A stretch of DNA of 64,000 nucleotides from positions 4,474,685-4,538,684 of the forward strand of contig CP099848.1 in the NCBI GenBank assembly GCA_030062745.1, written 5' to 3'. The notes beneath the pieces are model-generated. The model was given only the letters and a program-made list of their open reading frames with translations, did no database searches and was not told the origin of the DNA. The position numbers were made by a program, and so were the translations under genes. This DNA comes from Capitulum mitella. Taxonomy: Eukaryota > Arthropoda > Thecostraca > Pollicipedomorpha > Pollicipedidae. Below, piece after piece: positions 37,511 through 51,296 of the stretch; position 1 is the first letter of the stretch; the number at the start of each line of letters is the position of its first letter.

Positions 37511-39380
37511 TATGTTACCGTGGTGACGGAAAAACTTGGTTGCCAGTCTGAAACGTATTTCACACCCTGCTGCCGGTCACTGACCTCGCCCGTGGATTCA
37601 CGTGGACACGGGAATCCGTGTCCGCAGAGTTTGAGATTTTGCTCTAGGGGGTATTGAACAACGAACGCTTGTTTGAAGAACACAACTTTGTTTGAACGAC
37701 ACAAAGTGTTGTTTTGCTTTCCTATCTCGTCAGCACATCCAAAGAGCAGCCGGCAGCGGTTTCGAAATTTCAAGCTTCCGGCGAAGGAATACCGCAGATA
37801 GAATATTTCTTCTTTCTGTCCACCAGGTCACATGGTCAAGGTGGGCGGCGGCACCAAGTGCGGACATGATCCAAAGAAACCGGGTCGTTTATTGCTTCCA
37901 ATCGAAAGCTCAGGTGGCTCCTTTAGCAGCTGCGTACATTCGAGTACCTGCTTTTTGATTTGTAATGTTCCTTGGGATGCACAATTCGTTCCCTGCGAGT
38001 GGTTCCTTTGGTCTCTCTCGGGGTGCAGCAGCGGCCGTGTGCCATCGGTCGCACTTGGACACCGCGCAATGTCTTTGTGGAAGCCGTCATTGTGATAGTG
38101 CAGTTCCTGCGGCTCCTGAAGGACATCGCGCGCTGTGCACCTATCGACGGCTATTCTGCTTATTCAGGAACAATCTGTGACATTCGAAGGAACATTGCCT
38201 TCGCACTCGAGGGTTTGTGTTATGTTCGCCACGTCTCCGGGCTTCCATTTTCGGTCATGAGGGATGTAACGTGGGGCCAACCTCTACAGCATGTTGCAGG
38301 CGTAAAATCGTCGAGAGAAAGTCTGGGGAAGGGTCGGTTTTAAAACGATTCTTTCCATGCAGCGCCCTCGAGGCCCGGGCCTCGCCTCGTTAACTGCGGA
38401 AGCGACAATAGTAGAGGAAAGTGTCCACGCAGTGAATGAGTTTTTCAACAGCTGCATCGAAATGGCAATGGCGTGATCTCTCTTTGATTCCTCGTGACTC
38501 AAATTTGATTCAAATTGATTCAAATTCAAATTTGTGATTCAAATTCCAATTCTCTTTCATTCCTCGTGATTTGATTCCACGGCGGGAAGTTTCTCCCGCC
38601 GTGGAAATGCTGAGAATCAACAGTTGCATCGACATGACAGTTGTGCGATCTCCTGTAATGACCGCGACATTGTCTTGAATAAGCCTTTAGTAAAGAGACA
38701 TTACGGTTATATGCTTAGCAGTTGCCGAAGTTGGAAGCCTCGGCAGTATCGACTACGTCAGGTCGCCACTGAAGCAACTACATTCGACTTTCGAAGAAGC
38801 TTGGTCCATGTTTGGCGGGCTGTTTGTTGCAGCATTTCCCGGGAGCAATCAGTAGGCCTGAAGCCAAACTTGCCAAGGCACTGTTTTGGCCCTTTCTGCT
38901 TGTGCTTTTGCTTCATAAGATACTTCGGTGGATACAAAGAGAAATATAAATAATGTTTTGCGCCTACTGGTGGCGATGACTCCTTTGTGGAACAGTCGTC
39001 AGCCGGGAGGAGGGGGTGGTTTATTACCAGCTCGCGGTGGCGAAATGCAGTCATTTACTTCTGGCAGCGCAGCATGAGCGGCATCACGAATGCTTCATTC
39101 TTAGATCAGTATGCACGGCGGGAGCTCCCTTTAGAAGTTCAAGCACGTTTAGAGGTTTGTGGTCTCCGGCACAATCAATCGAACGATAATTTTCCATTAG
39201 ACTGGTATATTTTGCAATCGATTCCTGGACTGTTCGACATTTGTTACGAGACGGATAACTGTAAGTTCATGTAAATGTGACGCGTGTAAGATGCATCATT
39301 TGACCTCGCGCAGCGTTACATCAAATCATCTCGGAATAAACAGAAGTATCAAGTTCCAAGGCTGCCTTATCTACTGTGGT
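37511..39380. other. No recognisable gene; one hairpin and a short repeat cluster
   Basis: Near 38505-38545 the word GATTCAAATT recurs several times. A perfect 13-bp stem lies at 38575-38606 (listed separately). No gene is supported. Confidence 0.4.
38575..38606. repeat. GC-rich hairpin, 13-bp perfect stem
   Basis: Arms TTCCACGGCGGGA (38575-38587) and TCCCGCCGTGGAA (38594-38606) around a 6-base loop. No T-run follows and no gene ends nearby. Confidence 0.9.
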
Positions 39381-39445
39381 TATTAGCTCGGTTGGCTGAG
39401 CGCTGGTCTCCACATCCTGGCAAATTGGGTTCGCTTCGCCGCGCG
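39381..39445 (+). ncRNA. tRNA-like sequence, degenerate
   Basis: TAGCTCGGTTGG (39384-39395) matches the tRNA A box and GGTTCGCTTCG (39428-39438) is one or two bases off the B box, with tRNA-like spacing. The anticodon stem does not pair (CTGGT against TCCTGG) and position 37 would be C. I read it as a tRNA pseudogene or SINE head. Confidence 0.5.
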
Positions 39446-41066
39446 ATATTTAGCTGTCGAGCCATCTGGCAACCGGCAAAACAACGGTCATGCCAACAAT
39501 CACAGGGTTATCTCGTTTAACGGCCCGTTTAACCTTCGACGCAAAATAAACCATTACCTGGCATTGCACTATCGTTTGCAGGGCTTGTTATCCGTTTGCC
39601 AAGCTCTGCTTGACACATCTCCTTATTCCAGTTATTACCCTCATAAGTTTTTGGGACTGTCGTTGGACGGTGTCACCTCATTTGATATAATTTTAGATGG
39701 CATTCACTTGGAATGCATTTACACATGGGAAGCTGTTCAATTTTTTGAAAATTTGTGCGTCAAGTGCGAATAGTCCGTTAGCGTAATTTTAATGACTGGA
39801 TCCGTGCCAAGCAGAGATTATTGCATATGTTCTCTGACTCCTTCTCCCGGTCAACAGTTCCAGGTTACAGCAGATTTTCGTGAAGACAACCCGGCGTGCT
39901 GCGAAAGATACGACACGACTGCGTGGTATTCAGCTTAACGCTCTGTTGACTAGCTGCTGACTCGAACGACGGGCCACGGGACTCGAAATGGTCTTGTTAG
40001 GACGGGGAGACCAGTTCTTTAATCACATGTGCGAGATCGCGGTTTCAAGCTTAACTAGACAAGACTTTCGAGCGATCGGAGCACTTGTTGCGTGGCGAAT
40101 TCTTCAAAACCTCGGGGAAGGTTGGAGGGAGGAGGGTGATAAACTCTCTGTTCTTGCGAGGATTAAATAGTTTGCATGGTTATTGCCAACATCTACAAAT
40201 ACAGTCCGACAAAATTTCCTTTTACGACTTGTTTCTTGTATCACCGAGGTTTATCTATGATTTCACATCCCATGCTCACTACATGGATTTAACTTTTATG
40301 ATTTTTTTTAAACAGCATAGAGTAAGAGTTCTGTTTCCAGAATAGTATTCTATACCATGAGTGTAATCTCTGCGTGGGCTGCGGGAGGCATCTCTCTCGC
40401 AATTTTCCAGAAGTGATTATTCATCTCCTCCTAATTTTGCAGGTGTCAAGTAGGTATTTTCCGTTAGCGACACAGTTTCTTAAACTTTGAAATCTAACGA
40501 AATTTATATCAACCGTATTTTATCATGCAACGTCCGAAAAAGATTTTTGCCCCCCGCCCTACCTATTCTTGGTGGACTGCAGTCAGCTTGTCCCCCTCAA
40601 TTTCTGAGCCGTGGCTACATCCATGTTCTATACGATATATCAAATACATACTTTTTCAAGATGGGCGAAGAAACTGCCGAAAGTCCGGAAAAATACATAT
40701 TTCTGGGTAGGTTGTGTTACACGGAAAGAGATTCTCCCTTAGGTGTTCACAACCTGCTTGGATTCGCCAGAAATTACACACCTTTAATAGTTTTCGCAAC
40801 TATCTGCACCTAGGTATAGGCTGAGCCCATAAAATTGCGTTCATTTCAATTTATCTTGAATACCTTTCCATCGATGTCACCATCGTTTCCGTCATACCAT
40901 TAATTCATTAAATCTTGTACTTAGATGTTTGAAGAGCCCTTGGACCGACGATGCAGAACACATAATCCGGTTGTAAGGACCTTGAAATTCACAGACAGAA
41001 TGAAAAGATACTTGATTGTAATGAATGGTTTCTTTTTGGGCTGAGTGTTGTAGGCATTTCCAAGTT
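39446..41066. other. No recognisable gene
   Basis: Nothing supported. Short frames only. Confidence 0.4.
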
Positions 41067-42262
41067 TAACCCCCGCCGAATGGGGGGGGCAGTTAACTGC
41101 CCCCCCTGAGGTTTTTCTGAGATTGCGAGAGAACGAACAAACACAGAGACACAAAACTTTGTGTACCTTTTGCTTCATCATGTTTACGCCTTGTGTCAAA
41201 GTTTTGACCTCAGGTCAGGTCAGGTGCTTGACCTAGGTCAGGTCAAACGGACCTATGTCCAAAAAAGTTTATCGCCCTGTAGCTTTTTCGCAAAACAAGA
41301 TATCAGAATAATACTTTCAGGGATTAGTGGTCTTGATAGATGCAACAAATCTGCTATCTCAGATTTTTCGGAATTTTCCGGGTCACTGACCTAAGATCAA
41401 GCCCATTTTTAACACATGTCGTCGTGTTTTTTTCAGAAATTGACGGAATATTTCGTAACATTTTTAATGTGGAGTAAAGCAGACATCTAGTTACCATCAT
41501 TGGGCAAAGTATCAATGACTTCCAGCCATTAACCTGAGGTCAGGTCACGAATAACTGTTGTGAGCCAAAATGTACCACCGTCAAAATCAGCGATGAATTG
41601 CTCAGAATGGGTAGAAAATGGCAGAACTGCCTTCCACAGACGCAATTAATACAAAGAGCCTCAAAAAGTTAACAAAATTGCACATTTTAAAAGTAAATAG
41701 GCTCTCGCGAATAAAGCTCCACCAATTTTGTACATTGGTAACTAATTAATTTTTCCAAACTTTAAGGATGAAAAACCATCACAAGAACCACTAAGATCAA
41801 TAAAATTTACATGGATAGGCCTTTTTTCGCGAAAATAAAGGAAAGCTAAAATTAGTTCCCGTTAATTTCTTACTGCGTTCGGCTGCGGCGCACGCCGACA
41901 GCCGGCACGAAAATTGCCGCGTGTTTAACTCAACATTTCAGGCGTATATATTGAACAAATCCGAGAAGTTAGATGTGTATTTGGCATTTGCGGACCTTTA
42001 CTTGTGCGCTGGTGCCTTTACCTATGCGTCATTGGTCACAGCCCTTGAGATTCAGGCCATTTCTCGGTCTCATGCAGTGGGCTATAAGAAAACATATATG
42101 GGACGTAAATTGCTTACATATTACCTAAAACTAAACAATGAGGCCAGTTTCGAGCTCTACTCGTCACAAGCTTTTCGAACGGTGTGCGTATTTCTATCGT
42201 GCGACCAACCGTTCGTGAGTTAGACGGGGGTAGTCAACTGTCCCCTCCCAGTCGGACATGAT
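41067..42262 (-). mobile_element. Family C copy 3, inverted orientation
   Basis: It reads in the opposite direction to the copy at 28062 and shares the GAGGTTTTTCTGAGATTGCG border, the CCTGAGGTCAGGTCACGAAT tract and the GTTCGTGAGTTAGACGGGGG far end. Near the left border a 24-bp perfect palindrome (41083-41106) consists of seven G, CAGTTAACTG, then seven C. Confidence 0.75.
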
Positions 42263-42312
42263 CGTACACCGACCGACGGTCGTGCGCGGGTTAAATTCCG
42301 TTTTCCGTTTGT

Positions 42313-42407
42313 TTCAGATCTCTTCGAAAGCTGAATACAAGGAGAACTCCGGAGCATATTTCAGATCTTTTCAAAAGCTGAATACAGGGAGAACTCAAGA
42401 ACAAAAC
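42313..42407. repeat. 48-bp tandem duplication
   Basis: TCAGATCTCTTCGAAAGCTG at 42313 recurs as TCAGATCTTTTCAAAAGCTG at 42361, each followed by AATACA and GGAGAACTC. Confidence 0.85.
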
Positions 42408-44587
42408 ATTGAAGGACGTAAAAAATACGTCCGAAGCTCTAAAAAAGTTCCTTTGGCCTAAATGTAACGTTTATGTATTAGCAATACGTTACACGACATG
42501 CTGATGTACAAGAAGAAGATGTGCATGTTGCCTTCAAACGCATCTGCAGGCAGACGGCCAACAGAGCTTTAATATATGGTTATGAAGGCGCTTCCAGGTT
42601 TTCACAACGAAGACTAATGATGATATCAGTCTCCCCAGGCATTGACCTCACAGTAGTTTCCCTGAACGTGACCCCGTATAGTGCTGATACAAAAATTGTA
42701 GAAACGTGAGGCCCACGCCTCTTCCATCTGTTTCTACGTTCAAGTTTGCGGCCATCTGATGCATGTACACACCCTTCACCTGCTCCGAAACTGCGGTCAC
42801 GAGCTACGCCCCGACCTTCACTGCTATCTTAGGTTTCTCTCCACGTGGAGGAATGATCATAACAGGTCGGGAACGAGCGGCCTAATTTGCAGGAGCTGTC
42901 GAGTAGTCACTGACTATCAAGTCCAACCATCTCAGTCTGTTGCCGCAATTTTCTGAAGAAGCAGTTAGACCAGGCCATACATCCAATGGTTTGCAATGCT
43001 TGTGAATCTTAATTCAGCCTCTCCGTGCAACGATTACTTTTCAAGGAAAAACTGCATTTCATCATCCACATCCACCTGGCAACACAGTCAGCCTATCTTC
43101 TCCATGGTTCGCACATGGGGGTGTTAAGGAAAAGCTTACTTTTCACACTTTAAATCACAGCTTCTCTCATCCTGACTTTCAATCCGCATGCGATTCCGTT
43201 CTGGACGGCGCATGACCAGTCAGAGACGGTTGATTTTGTGTCAAAAGTCAAAAGTGCAGTCAAGTCGTGCCACACGACCGTGCGGTTACCGACATGACTT
43301 TACATTGGCATGCTGCCAGGTGACACGAGAGAGAAACATCGGGCGCTGGGTGGTGGGTGGGGGGAGGCTTACGCCCGTCTTCCCAGGACGGTGCTGGTCT
43401 CGAAAAGACCAGTGCTGGTCTGACCGGGGTTCCGAACACGGTGATGACTGAGAACGCGAAAAAAAAAATTACAAAATACAACGTGCAAACGTAAAAAAGC
43501 ACAGACGGTTAGATAAAGCCTTTTGTCGTGGTCCGTCACGGTCTTTCATCTCAGGCCAGAGTATCCATTACAGTTTTATGTCACGGTCCCGACCGACATT
43601 TGCGAGTCGTTACGATCCACTCATTTCAAAACCAGAGCGCAGAAAAGATCTGTGCAATGGTCTTCACCTCGCAGATGTCGCCGTTTTGCCTAGACTTGAC
43701 ATCAAAATCTCCAGCGCCGTTTGCCTCACAAGACAGGTACAAATGGAACCTCTTCCGGGCCAAAACACTGCGTAAAAGATATCCGTTGCATTGTATTTTG
43801 CGTGAACCTTTCGTGGCGACTTGTTAACGCTCTCACAAATGGGAGCAGAGTTGCCCCGCCGTTCCAACGTTTTCTGAGAGCCTACGTAATCCCGGGTTCT
43901 AATGAGGTTTCAGAAATTAAAAGGACACTAATCGAAAGCTCAGGAGGAATGGACGAAGAAAGGACAAAGCTCAGGAAGGGTGCACATATTTTGAGCGGTC
44001 CAAATCATAATTCAAAAGGGCCACCAGGTCAAACAAGGCCAAGCCATAGTTTCCAAAACCATTTTGAGAATGGAAGTGGTAGACCAAAAACACTGGGAAG
44101 GTTCAGACATTTTTGTGATTAAAAGACATCTAAAAACTTAAAATCATACCAAATGGAGCCAGCCAGGAGAAAACAACGCTTATTTGTACTGCAGTTATAG
44201 CATGGACAGACATACATGCAAAAACTGTTTTTAGAATCCATCACTTATGTCAAACACATTCAACTAATAGCATGAGCAGCTACTTTAGGTCATCTGCGAT
44301 CTTTAGGTCATATCAGGTCACACAAGGTCAGATATTACGTCTTGAATACCGCTTGGTTGGCCTGAGCTAAGCGTACTAAACCCATGTCATTTCATCATGG
44401 AGATCATCTTGGATAACCAAAGAAGTTAAAGTAACAGTGACACTATGTCAAAACAGGTCAGGTCGGGCAAGAAATGAAGACAGGTAAAGCATCTCAGTCT
44501 AGTGCATATGATTACTATTCGTTTGCTTGCATCGCCTTCAACGGTATCCAAACGCCAGTCTGCGCACTTGAAGCGACCTACACGTAC
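42408..44587. other. No recognisable gene
   Basis: No gene or clear repeat, apart from scattered AGGTCA words at 44288-44330 that lead up to the next element. Confidence 0.4.
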
Positions 44588-45866
44588 TTAACCCGGCACC
44601 GTCTGGCTTGTTTTTATACCCGCGACCGCCGGGGGGGGGGTCAAAAAGGGCACTCCCTGTTATCTCAGGATCTAACCGTCGGTTCTAAACCGGTTTACCA
44701 CCATTCAGTTACCCTGAGTCTTGCGATTCAGAAAATACTAAATAATCCTTGTTAACCTGATTGATGATGTCACAGGTCGCGCAAAACGCATAACATCACG
44801 TCGGAAAAACCGACACTGGCTTGTGCATCATATCACCGGCAACGCTGATCTTAAAGCCTTGAAATGGGTGTCAAACGAAAGGTAACGATCTTCTGCATCA
44901 GAAGCATGTCTAAATATTAAGGCATTTTGGGTCAAGGTCAGCATAGGTCAGCAGAAATATTGATCTTATTTTACATGTCGAAGATCGATACTCTCAGACG
45001 TCTTGATCAACGTGACAGAAAGGACTGATGTGAAACTATTTGGTTATGAGTTCTGCATAACCTGTTTTTCATCTAATCAAGGGCATTTTAGGTCACGTCA
45101 GACGAAGTTGCATTACTTTTCCTGACAAAAACCAATAATTACTCGTTGGGATTTTTAACCGCGTCAAGCACAGAACTAAAATGACACCACGTGGTAATTA
45201 AACGTGCTTTGTCTGCTCCTTATCAGGTCAAGGTCAAGCCAGGTCAGGACAGATAATAATACTTTTCATTCCCTGACGAAGAACAATAATTGCTTTCTTC
45301 TGCTACTGAACGATCTTGCACCGATAATATTATATTTCATTTCGTTTTGACATCAACCTATGACGTGACGTGGCATGACCTCACGTTGGATTTGGTGAAC
45401 ATTGTTAAGAGGCCCATATAGATTTGCTTGCCTGGCTTGAACTACAGGGAAGGCCAGCGGCAACCACTTCTCTCACCCACAATACAAATCAGTGCTTTTG
45501 CCATCATGCACGGGACCTAGCATGACCTCTAATGCTGGCGTGTCATGGTTGTATATCCTTTCCCAGGACCGTATCCTACGTAAGTCCAACTAATCAGTGC
45601 GTTATATTAGCAAATATTATAAAAAACAAGCTTGTCTGCGCCACCGCGGGAAGAGGCAAAAACATGCATGTAAGGGTCCATTTATGATGCCATATCTTCA
45701 TGAACTGATCTAGCATGGAAATGTTTTTGATGTAAAAATATGTAATATTGATTGATGAATAGGTACTGAAAGTTTGGTTGGACTGGCCTTAACGAATCAG
45801 AATTGATTCACGAAAAACCGAGTGGGGGTATCCTATTTGACAACCATCCAGGCCGTGCCGCGTTAA
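44588..45866 (-). mobile_element. Family B copy, inverted orientation, near full length
   Basis: TTAA at 44588-44591 precedes CCCGGCACCGTCTGG, and the far end reads CAGGCCGTGCCGCG then TTAA at 45863-45866. Gene order of landmarks is the reverse of the 33392 copy. About 1.28 kb, no transposase. TCAAGGTCA-type extended half-sites occur near 44935 and 45228. Confidence 0.8.
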
Positions 45867-47534
45867 AGATGACACATCCTAGATGTATTCATATAAGGTG
45901 AAATAAACAATCCTTGACCTTTCGTAAAATTCTCCAGTGCCGTTTTATCTCAGTGACAAGAACACGATTTTAGTAACGACATCCAGGTGAATACCTCTTC
46001 GTGGGACTGTGACTTCCTGTGATATTTGTGTTTTACCATAGAAATGCTTTTGTTTGAAATGCTACGTACGTGATATACTTTAGGCGCGTTTGTAAAATGT
46101 TCGTGGCTCCTCCCCGAATAACTAACCTATGTAAAATGTTTCGCCCACCACGGCGCGGGGTCGCTCTGCAGTCGGCATTGTGCGGGCCACGCGGTGGGAA
46201 GCGGGCGCCACCTTTTGCGCATGACCAGCACTAAGTGTGCCCCTGATTCAAGCGCCCGCCGCCAGGCGGTGGTCGCCTCGGCCGTCTGGTTGCACCCTGG
46301 CGATGGAGCCGCGCATGGCCGCTAAACGGCGGTGGGCGCTGCATCAGGTGCCTAGGATGCTGCTGCCGGGTTAGGCGCATGCGCCAAAGGGGTGAACGAC
46401 CCATCCCGTCGCGCGCGATGTGGGCCGCGAAGGCCCGGCTTTCGGGGCACTCCGCACCGTGGCTTCTTTGGGGTAGGTCTCGTGGGTGTCGGGCCAAAGA
46501 GGGTCTCGAGATTCTGGGATTGGGGTTTCCCCTGCGTAAATGTACGCGCTGTGATTGTGAGTGTGTTTGTACCGAATGTACCACGTTGAATGTTAGGATT
46601 GGTTGTACGATTCTTTAGCCGTAACTTGTAATTAGTGAATATATGGGATCCAAGAGATTAGTAATCTTTCTCCTTGTGCGGGGTGCCGGGACTACTCTGC
46701 GGTGAGCGCAACACATATGTGTGTACCGGGTCGCACGTAACGACCGTGTGGCAGGCTAGCCAAAACGGCGATACCGGTGCTTTTGGATCCCCGTGACGAT
46801 TTCGGTCGACGACTCACGGTGGAGGGTGGAACGACGCTGGGCGGTGCTAAGCGCTGTTTGGTGTCGTGGTAAGGTCCGAGTCCGGACGGACCAACCGCCC
46901 CCCTTTCTTGACCTATTACTTTTGCACATACTCTTTTCTTTGGCAACGTCCAGGAAACTAGCGTTGTGAGACGCCGCTACACATCTATATTGGGTTAAAA
47001 ATGCGGGAAATAAGTAAGTCATCCTAAGGATATTAGGGAGGCTAAAAAAACTTGTTTGAAAAACATTCAAGGACAAAAAGCGTTTTAACGTCATTTGAAC
47101 CTCCTTCGGAAATGTTTTAAGGACATTTTTAAACATCCAAAGAATGACCTTCTTCAAAGCCATCAAAATTTTCAATTTTCGGAAAAAATAACGAAATAAT
47201 GGCATATTTCTCTGCTGCTCGTCAACAAAACAACACATACGAAATGAAATCCAAAATGCTGCAGTTGACAAAAGCTTTCAACGGCGCCATTATTTTGTAG
47301 ACTGGGTTGGCCGATGACCTTCCAGGTCAGGTCAAAGGTCGGATTCTTGGTGTCTGGTAATTTCTGGTATGTTTTTGCTCCAGTAGCCAGAAATATTTTC
47401 GCACCAATCCAACAGGTACTAAAATAGGCTCGTCAGTCAATCGCAAATCGATTGAAAGGCCTTGTCATGCACATCGACGTAGTAACGGGTCAGACCACGT
47501 GGACATGTCAGACCACGTGTCAGTGACATGACAT
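45867..47534. other. No gene; GC-rich block at 46140-46600
   Basis: The GC-rich block is open on both strands (117 and 79 codons) with no recognisable domain. It could be part of an LTR or an unseen exon. The rest is AT-rich. Confidence 0.35.
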
Positions 47535-47769
47535 GAAATAGGGGCAACACGTGGAAGTGTTGCCCCTATTTCTTGGAGTCTCCATGCGGCACTCAAAATT
47601 TCGAAGTTTGGAATGATATTGGGTAAAAATGAGCGCTGACTTCGAATTCAGCGTCAGACATTTCTTCAGGAGGACTCTTAACACCAGAAACGCATGATGT
47701 TTACGGGTCCGGTGAGGCCAGCGTATCTGTCCCTTTTTTCACTCGGGGACTCCAAAAATAGGGGCAACA
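47535..47769. mobile_element. Short inverted-repeat element with an extra terminal hairpin
   Basis: GTTGCCCCTATTTCTTGGAG (47559-47578) is mirrored by CTCCAAAAATAGGGGCAAC near 47750-47768, bounding about 212 bp with 22-23-bp inverted ends. A third copy of the terminus, GAAATAGGGGCAACAC (47535-47550), pairs perfectly with GTGTTGCCCCTATTTC (47557-47572) across six bases. It resembles a MITE that inserted into, or kept, a solo terminus of its own kind. Confidence 0.65.
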
Positions 47770-48282
47770 ATCTGACGTAACCTGACCCGTGTCCTTAGCA
47801 TTGATATACATCGTGTGGGGCGTCAATCAATTTGTGGTTGACTGTGGAGTCTGTTTTAATGCTTTAATGTGGTTTGATATGAAACCGTTTCTTACTGCTG
47901 AAGCAAAAGCATATCAAACATTACCAAAAACTACTGAGAATTTGGCCTTTGACCTGCCTGAAAGGTCAGCAGTTGACCCAGTCTACATAATGCTGGTGCT
48001 GCTGGGAAGCGCTTGCAGCTGTAACATTCTTGATTTTACCTCGTCTCTCTAAGTTTGTTTGTTGACGATTGGCAGGGGAATATATGCCATTTTGTTGTCA
48101 TTTTCTCATAACCTGAAAGTTTTGATGATGTTGGAGACGACCATTTTTAGGTTTTTGAAAACGCCTTTTTGGATGACCCCAATGGATATCGATGTCCGCA
48201 TTATTACATAATTTTTGCTCTCCCCCTGGACATTATCTTTTTCGTCCTGGTGCTGAAACTTCATCCCGCATGCTTCGGGAGG
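47770..48282. other. No recognisable gene
   Basis: Nothing supported. Confidence 0.4.
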
Positions 48283-49555
48283 CAGGGGCGCAGCCAGGAT
48301 TTTCTTGGGGGGGGGCGAGGTTAGTGCGACCTGAAATCATACGAAAACCGCCGCTGGGAAAACCATTTGCAATGGTTTTCACACAAAAATGCGGGCCTAA
48401 GAGAGAAGGGAACCGGGTCACCCAGGCCCCCACTTTGGCTGCGCCGGTGTCAGGAGGCGATCTTCAGAGTTTGCGGGGTTTTCCGAGGCCTACCAAAAAT
48501 ACTAAAGGGCCTAGAAATGCGAAACTTGCAGTATTTGTTCCTGTACCATTTCTGCGTATTTCCGCGAAATTTCAAAACTTGCGAATTTCAGGTCATTGAC
48601 CTGCTTTGAGTTAGAGTAAGGCATAAATGTTAGATTGTGCCAGAGATTTTCAAAACTAGGCGAAAAGAAACGGAAGACGTCAACGTCACGCAAGAAAGCA
48701 ACTGATTATCTATCAAACATATATTTCAAATCTTATGTAAACTTTGCTGATTTGGGCAGAGGCCAGTCTTACTATGGTGTTGTTTTTTTTTTCTAACTCG
48801 CTGGAAATTACGTTAAATGGGCCTCTTCATCGTAATGCAGACAGGACACAAGCAATCGTTTCCACTCGCCGTAGGACAAAACGGACTTTGAAAGAGTCGA
48901 TGACCGGAGGCCGGGTTAATCGGTTTAAAAGCTTTATGCATTGCGAAACGAGAATACAACTGAATTATCTTTCGCTTCTCGTGATGAATGATCAGCATAT
49001 GTCCCAGCTGACGCTCACGCACTTTTGTGACCTGACCTGGGCTTCCTATCTATGGCATGGCAACTGTTCCAGATGCAGCAGTGCCCGTCCTTCGGGCCCA
49101 CATGCCTGCGGCCGTCCGCCACTAGGACGTTGGACCGGCCGCGCGAACAATATTTGTTATGTTAGCGCGGCCGGTCCACCGTCGGCGGCGGACGGCTGCA
49201 GGCATGTGGGCACGAAGGACGGGCACTGCTGCATCTGGAACAGTTGCCATGCAGCCAGTCGCAAAACATTGTGGGCAGTTAGCGTGTGTGATGAATTTAC
49301 AGTCCAATCAGATAGGCAGCCCGGGTCAGGTGAAGTGCGTGAGCGTCAGCTGGGACATATGCTGATCATCAATGACCTCAGATTCGCTCCGCACCGGCGT
49401 GGCCAGGGGGGGGGGGCAGGGGCCCGGCTCCCCCTGAGGCCTGCATTTTTGTGAAAACCATTGCACATCGTCTTCCCAGCTGGCGGTTTTCCCATGATAT
49501 CAGTTCACACTGGGCTCCGACCCCGCCGCTTAAGAAAATCCTGATTCCGCCCCTG
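48283..49555. mobile_element. hAT-like non-autonomous element with about 150-bp terminal inverted repeats
   Basis: CAGGGGCGCAGCCAGGATTT begins at 48283, and the reverse complement of the far end begins CAGGGGCGGAATCAGGATTT at 49555. Both arms continue with G-runs, AAAACCGCC, CAATGGTTTTCAC and AAAAATGC. The candidate 8-bp flanks TCGGGAGG and TCGCTGGG match at only five positions, so the hAT assignment is tentative. The interior carries the long palindrome listed next. Related arms lie at 63828 to the window end. Confidence 0.7.
48975..49380. repeat. Long palindrome, arms about 185 bp
   Basis: TGATCAGCATATGTCCCAGC near 48988 is mirrored by GCTGGGACATATGCTGATCA near 49350. Further in, CTGTTCCAGATGCAGCAGTG mirrors CACTGCTGCATCTGGAACAG, and TGGACCGGCCGCGC (49131-49144) mirrors GCGCGGCCGGTCCA (49165-49178). 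The loop is 20 nt and AT-rich. Pairing is strongest in the inner 90 bp. Any transcript across it would form a long hairpin. Confidence 0.85.
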
Positions 49556-49884
49556 TCGCTGGGACATGGTGAAAAAAGTTACTGACCGATAGTAAGATTT
49601 CAAAGGGGGAAAAAACAAGAGTACAGCAAAAGGTAACCAAAATTTCAGCATTCTTTCACTACTACCACGAAGGTTATGTACAAGAAACACCAAGGGTTGG
49701 CAACGACACACTTCCTGTCGCCAGTACTACTGTTAGGCACGTGAACAATTTTCTGCCTTAATTACTGATTTATGGTTTTGGTGTCGCCTTCATTATTGGC
49801 TCTTTAACTTGGTTTCTGCCTCCCTCTTCGTTGCGCCTGTGAGGACTTGAACAGACAACTGAAGTAACAGCCCCAGTTTTAATG
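49556..49884. other. No recognisable gene
   Basis: A short stretch between two hAT-like elements. Confidence 0.4.
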
Positions 49885-50459
49885 GTCTGTAGTAGGGATG
49901 CACCGGATCGGGATTTTTGTGATCCGGCCGGATACCGGATATTATGTTTACATGTTGTTATTTACTATTTCCATTGAAATAATGAAACCGAAAAGACTGA
50001 ATAGAAAAGACAAATATGAGAAACTGAAAAAATTAGTAAAAAATGCCCACAGCTTGTGAGTCGATATCTTCAAAGCCAAATGAGGTGGAAAAGGCCAACT
50101 CTGGACACTTTATCGGCCTGCACAGGCCATTCCGTACAACTTTTCGAACGAAACTGGTCGTTTGTTGGGCCGTTAAAACGTGGAATACGATAACTTCCAT
50201 TCATTTGGCGTCTTGACTGGGGATTTTGGGTCGAGGTCATGTCAGGTCAATTACCTGTGACGTCATTTTTTCATCTTTTACAGATCAGATTTTGAACAAC
50301 ACGGGACAGTTTGAGAATAAATGAGGGCGCGACATGTATCTTTTGGCGTATTTTCAGTGAAGGTAGCTAACATCGGTACATCTGGTCATTTCCAGCGTTT
50401 ATATTTCTGTATGTATGTATAGCTATGTATGTATATACATGTCAGTATCAATATGCCAA

Positions 50460-50930
50460 ACGTATTTTTGAACGGTCTTTGAATGCGTATTTCACACAAA
50501 TCGATGTATTGCAAAACAAATCTGGACCAGGTCACAAAAACCTGCCCTTGACCTTTGATGACTTTGACCTGAAATGACTCTGGCATATATATAAGCGTCT
50601 GCATGTGCGCACACGTGTCTTCATTACGGTCTTTGAATGCATATTTCATACAAATCGACATGTCGCAGAACAAATCTGAGCAAGGTTACAATATATTTGA
50701 CCTTGGCCTTTAACGACCTTGACCTTCACTGACCTTGGAATATGTAAGCGTATCAGTGTGCGCACACGTGTTTTATTAGGGCCTTCGAATGCATATTTCA
50801 CACAAACTGACATGTTGCAAAGGAAATCTGGATCAGGTCACAAACCTTGACCTTTGATGCCCTTAAACCTTACTGACCCTGGCTGTGGCCTTGGCATGTC
50901 TATCACTTATGCCCGAATGACATCGCCTGA
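50460..50930. repeat. Three tandem copies, period about 153 bp
   Basis: Units start at CGGTCTTTGAATGC (50473), CGGTCTTTGAATGC (50627) and GGGCCTTCGAATGC (about 50779). Each holds CATATTTCA(C/T)ACAAA, AAATCTG, several CTTGACC/TTTGACC words and, in the first two, GCGCACACGTGT. Confidence 0.8.
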
Positions 50931-51296
50931 CTGTGTTCAAACAGCAGTCTTAAGTAGAACGCCAGTTGTTTCACAAAGTTCCCATTTGTCAGCGACAACC
51001 GTCGTTTTCGTGATATTTGTCTGACTTCAAATGCTTGAAACTTCAAAATTTTCGGCTGATTTCCAATTTTTCTACGTCATTCGACGAGTTATTCAATTGC
51101 CATAAATGTCACAAAGTAACAGCAACCAGCTCAGATGCTTTTTCGAGATATTCAAGAAGAGCAGGTGGGGGGCACAAAAAGATCCCCATTCCAGTGCGCG
51201 TGTTAATAGACAGCTGTAGCTGATTCCAGCTGTAGAAACAACGGGTGTCATAACCCGTTCCGGCTGGAAGGTTTGTAATCTCCAGAACGTACGTGA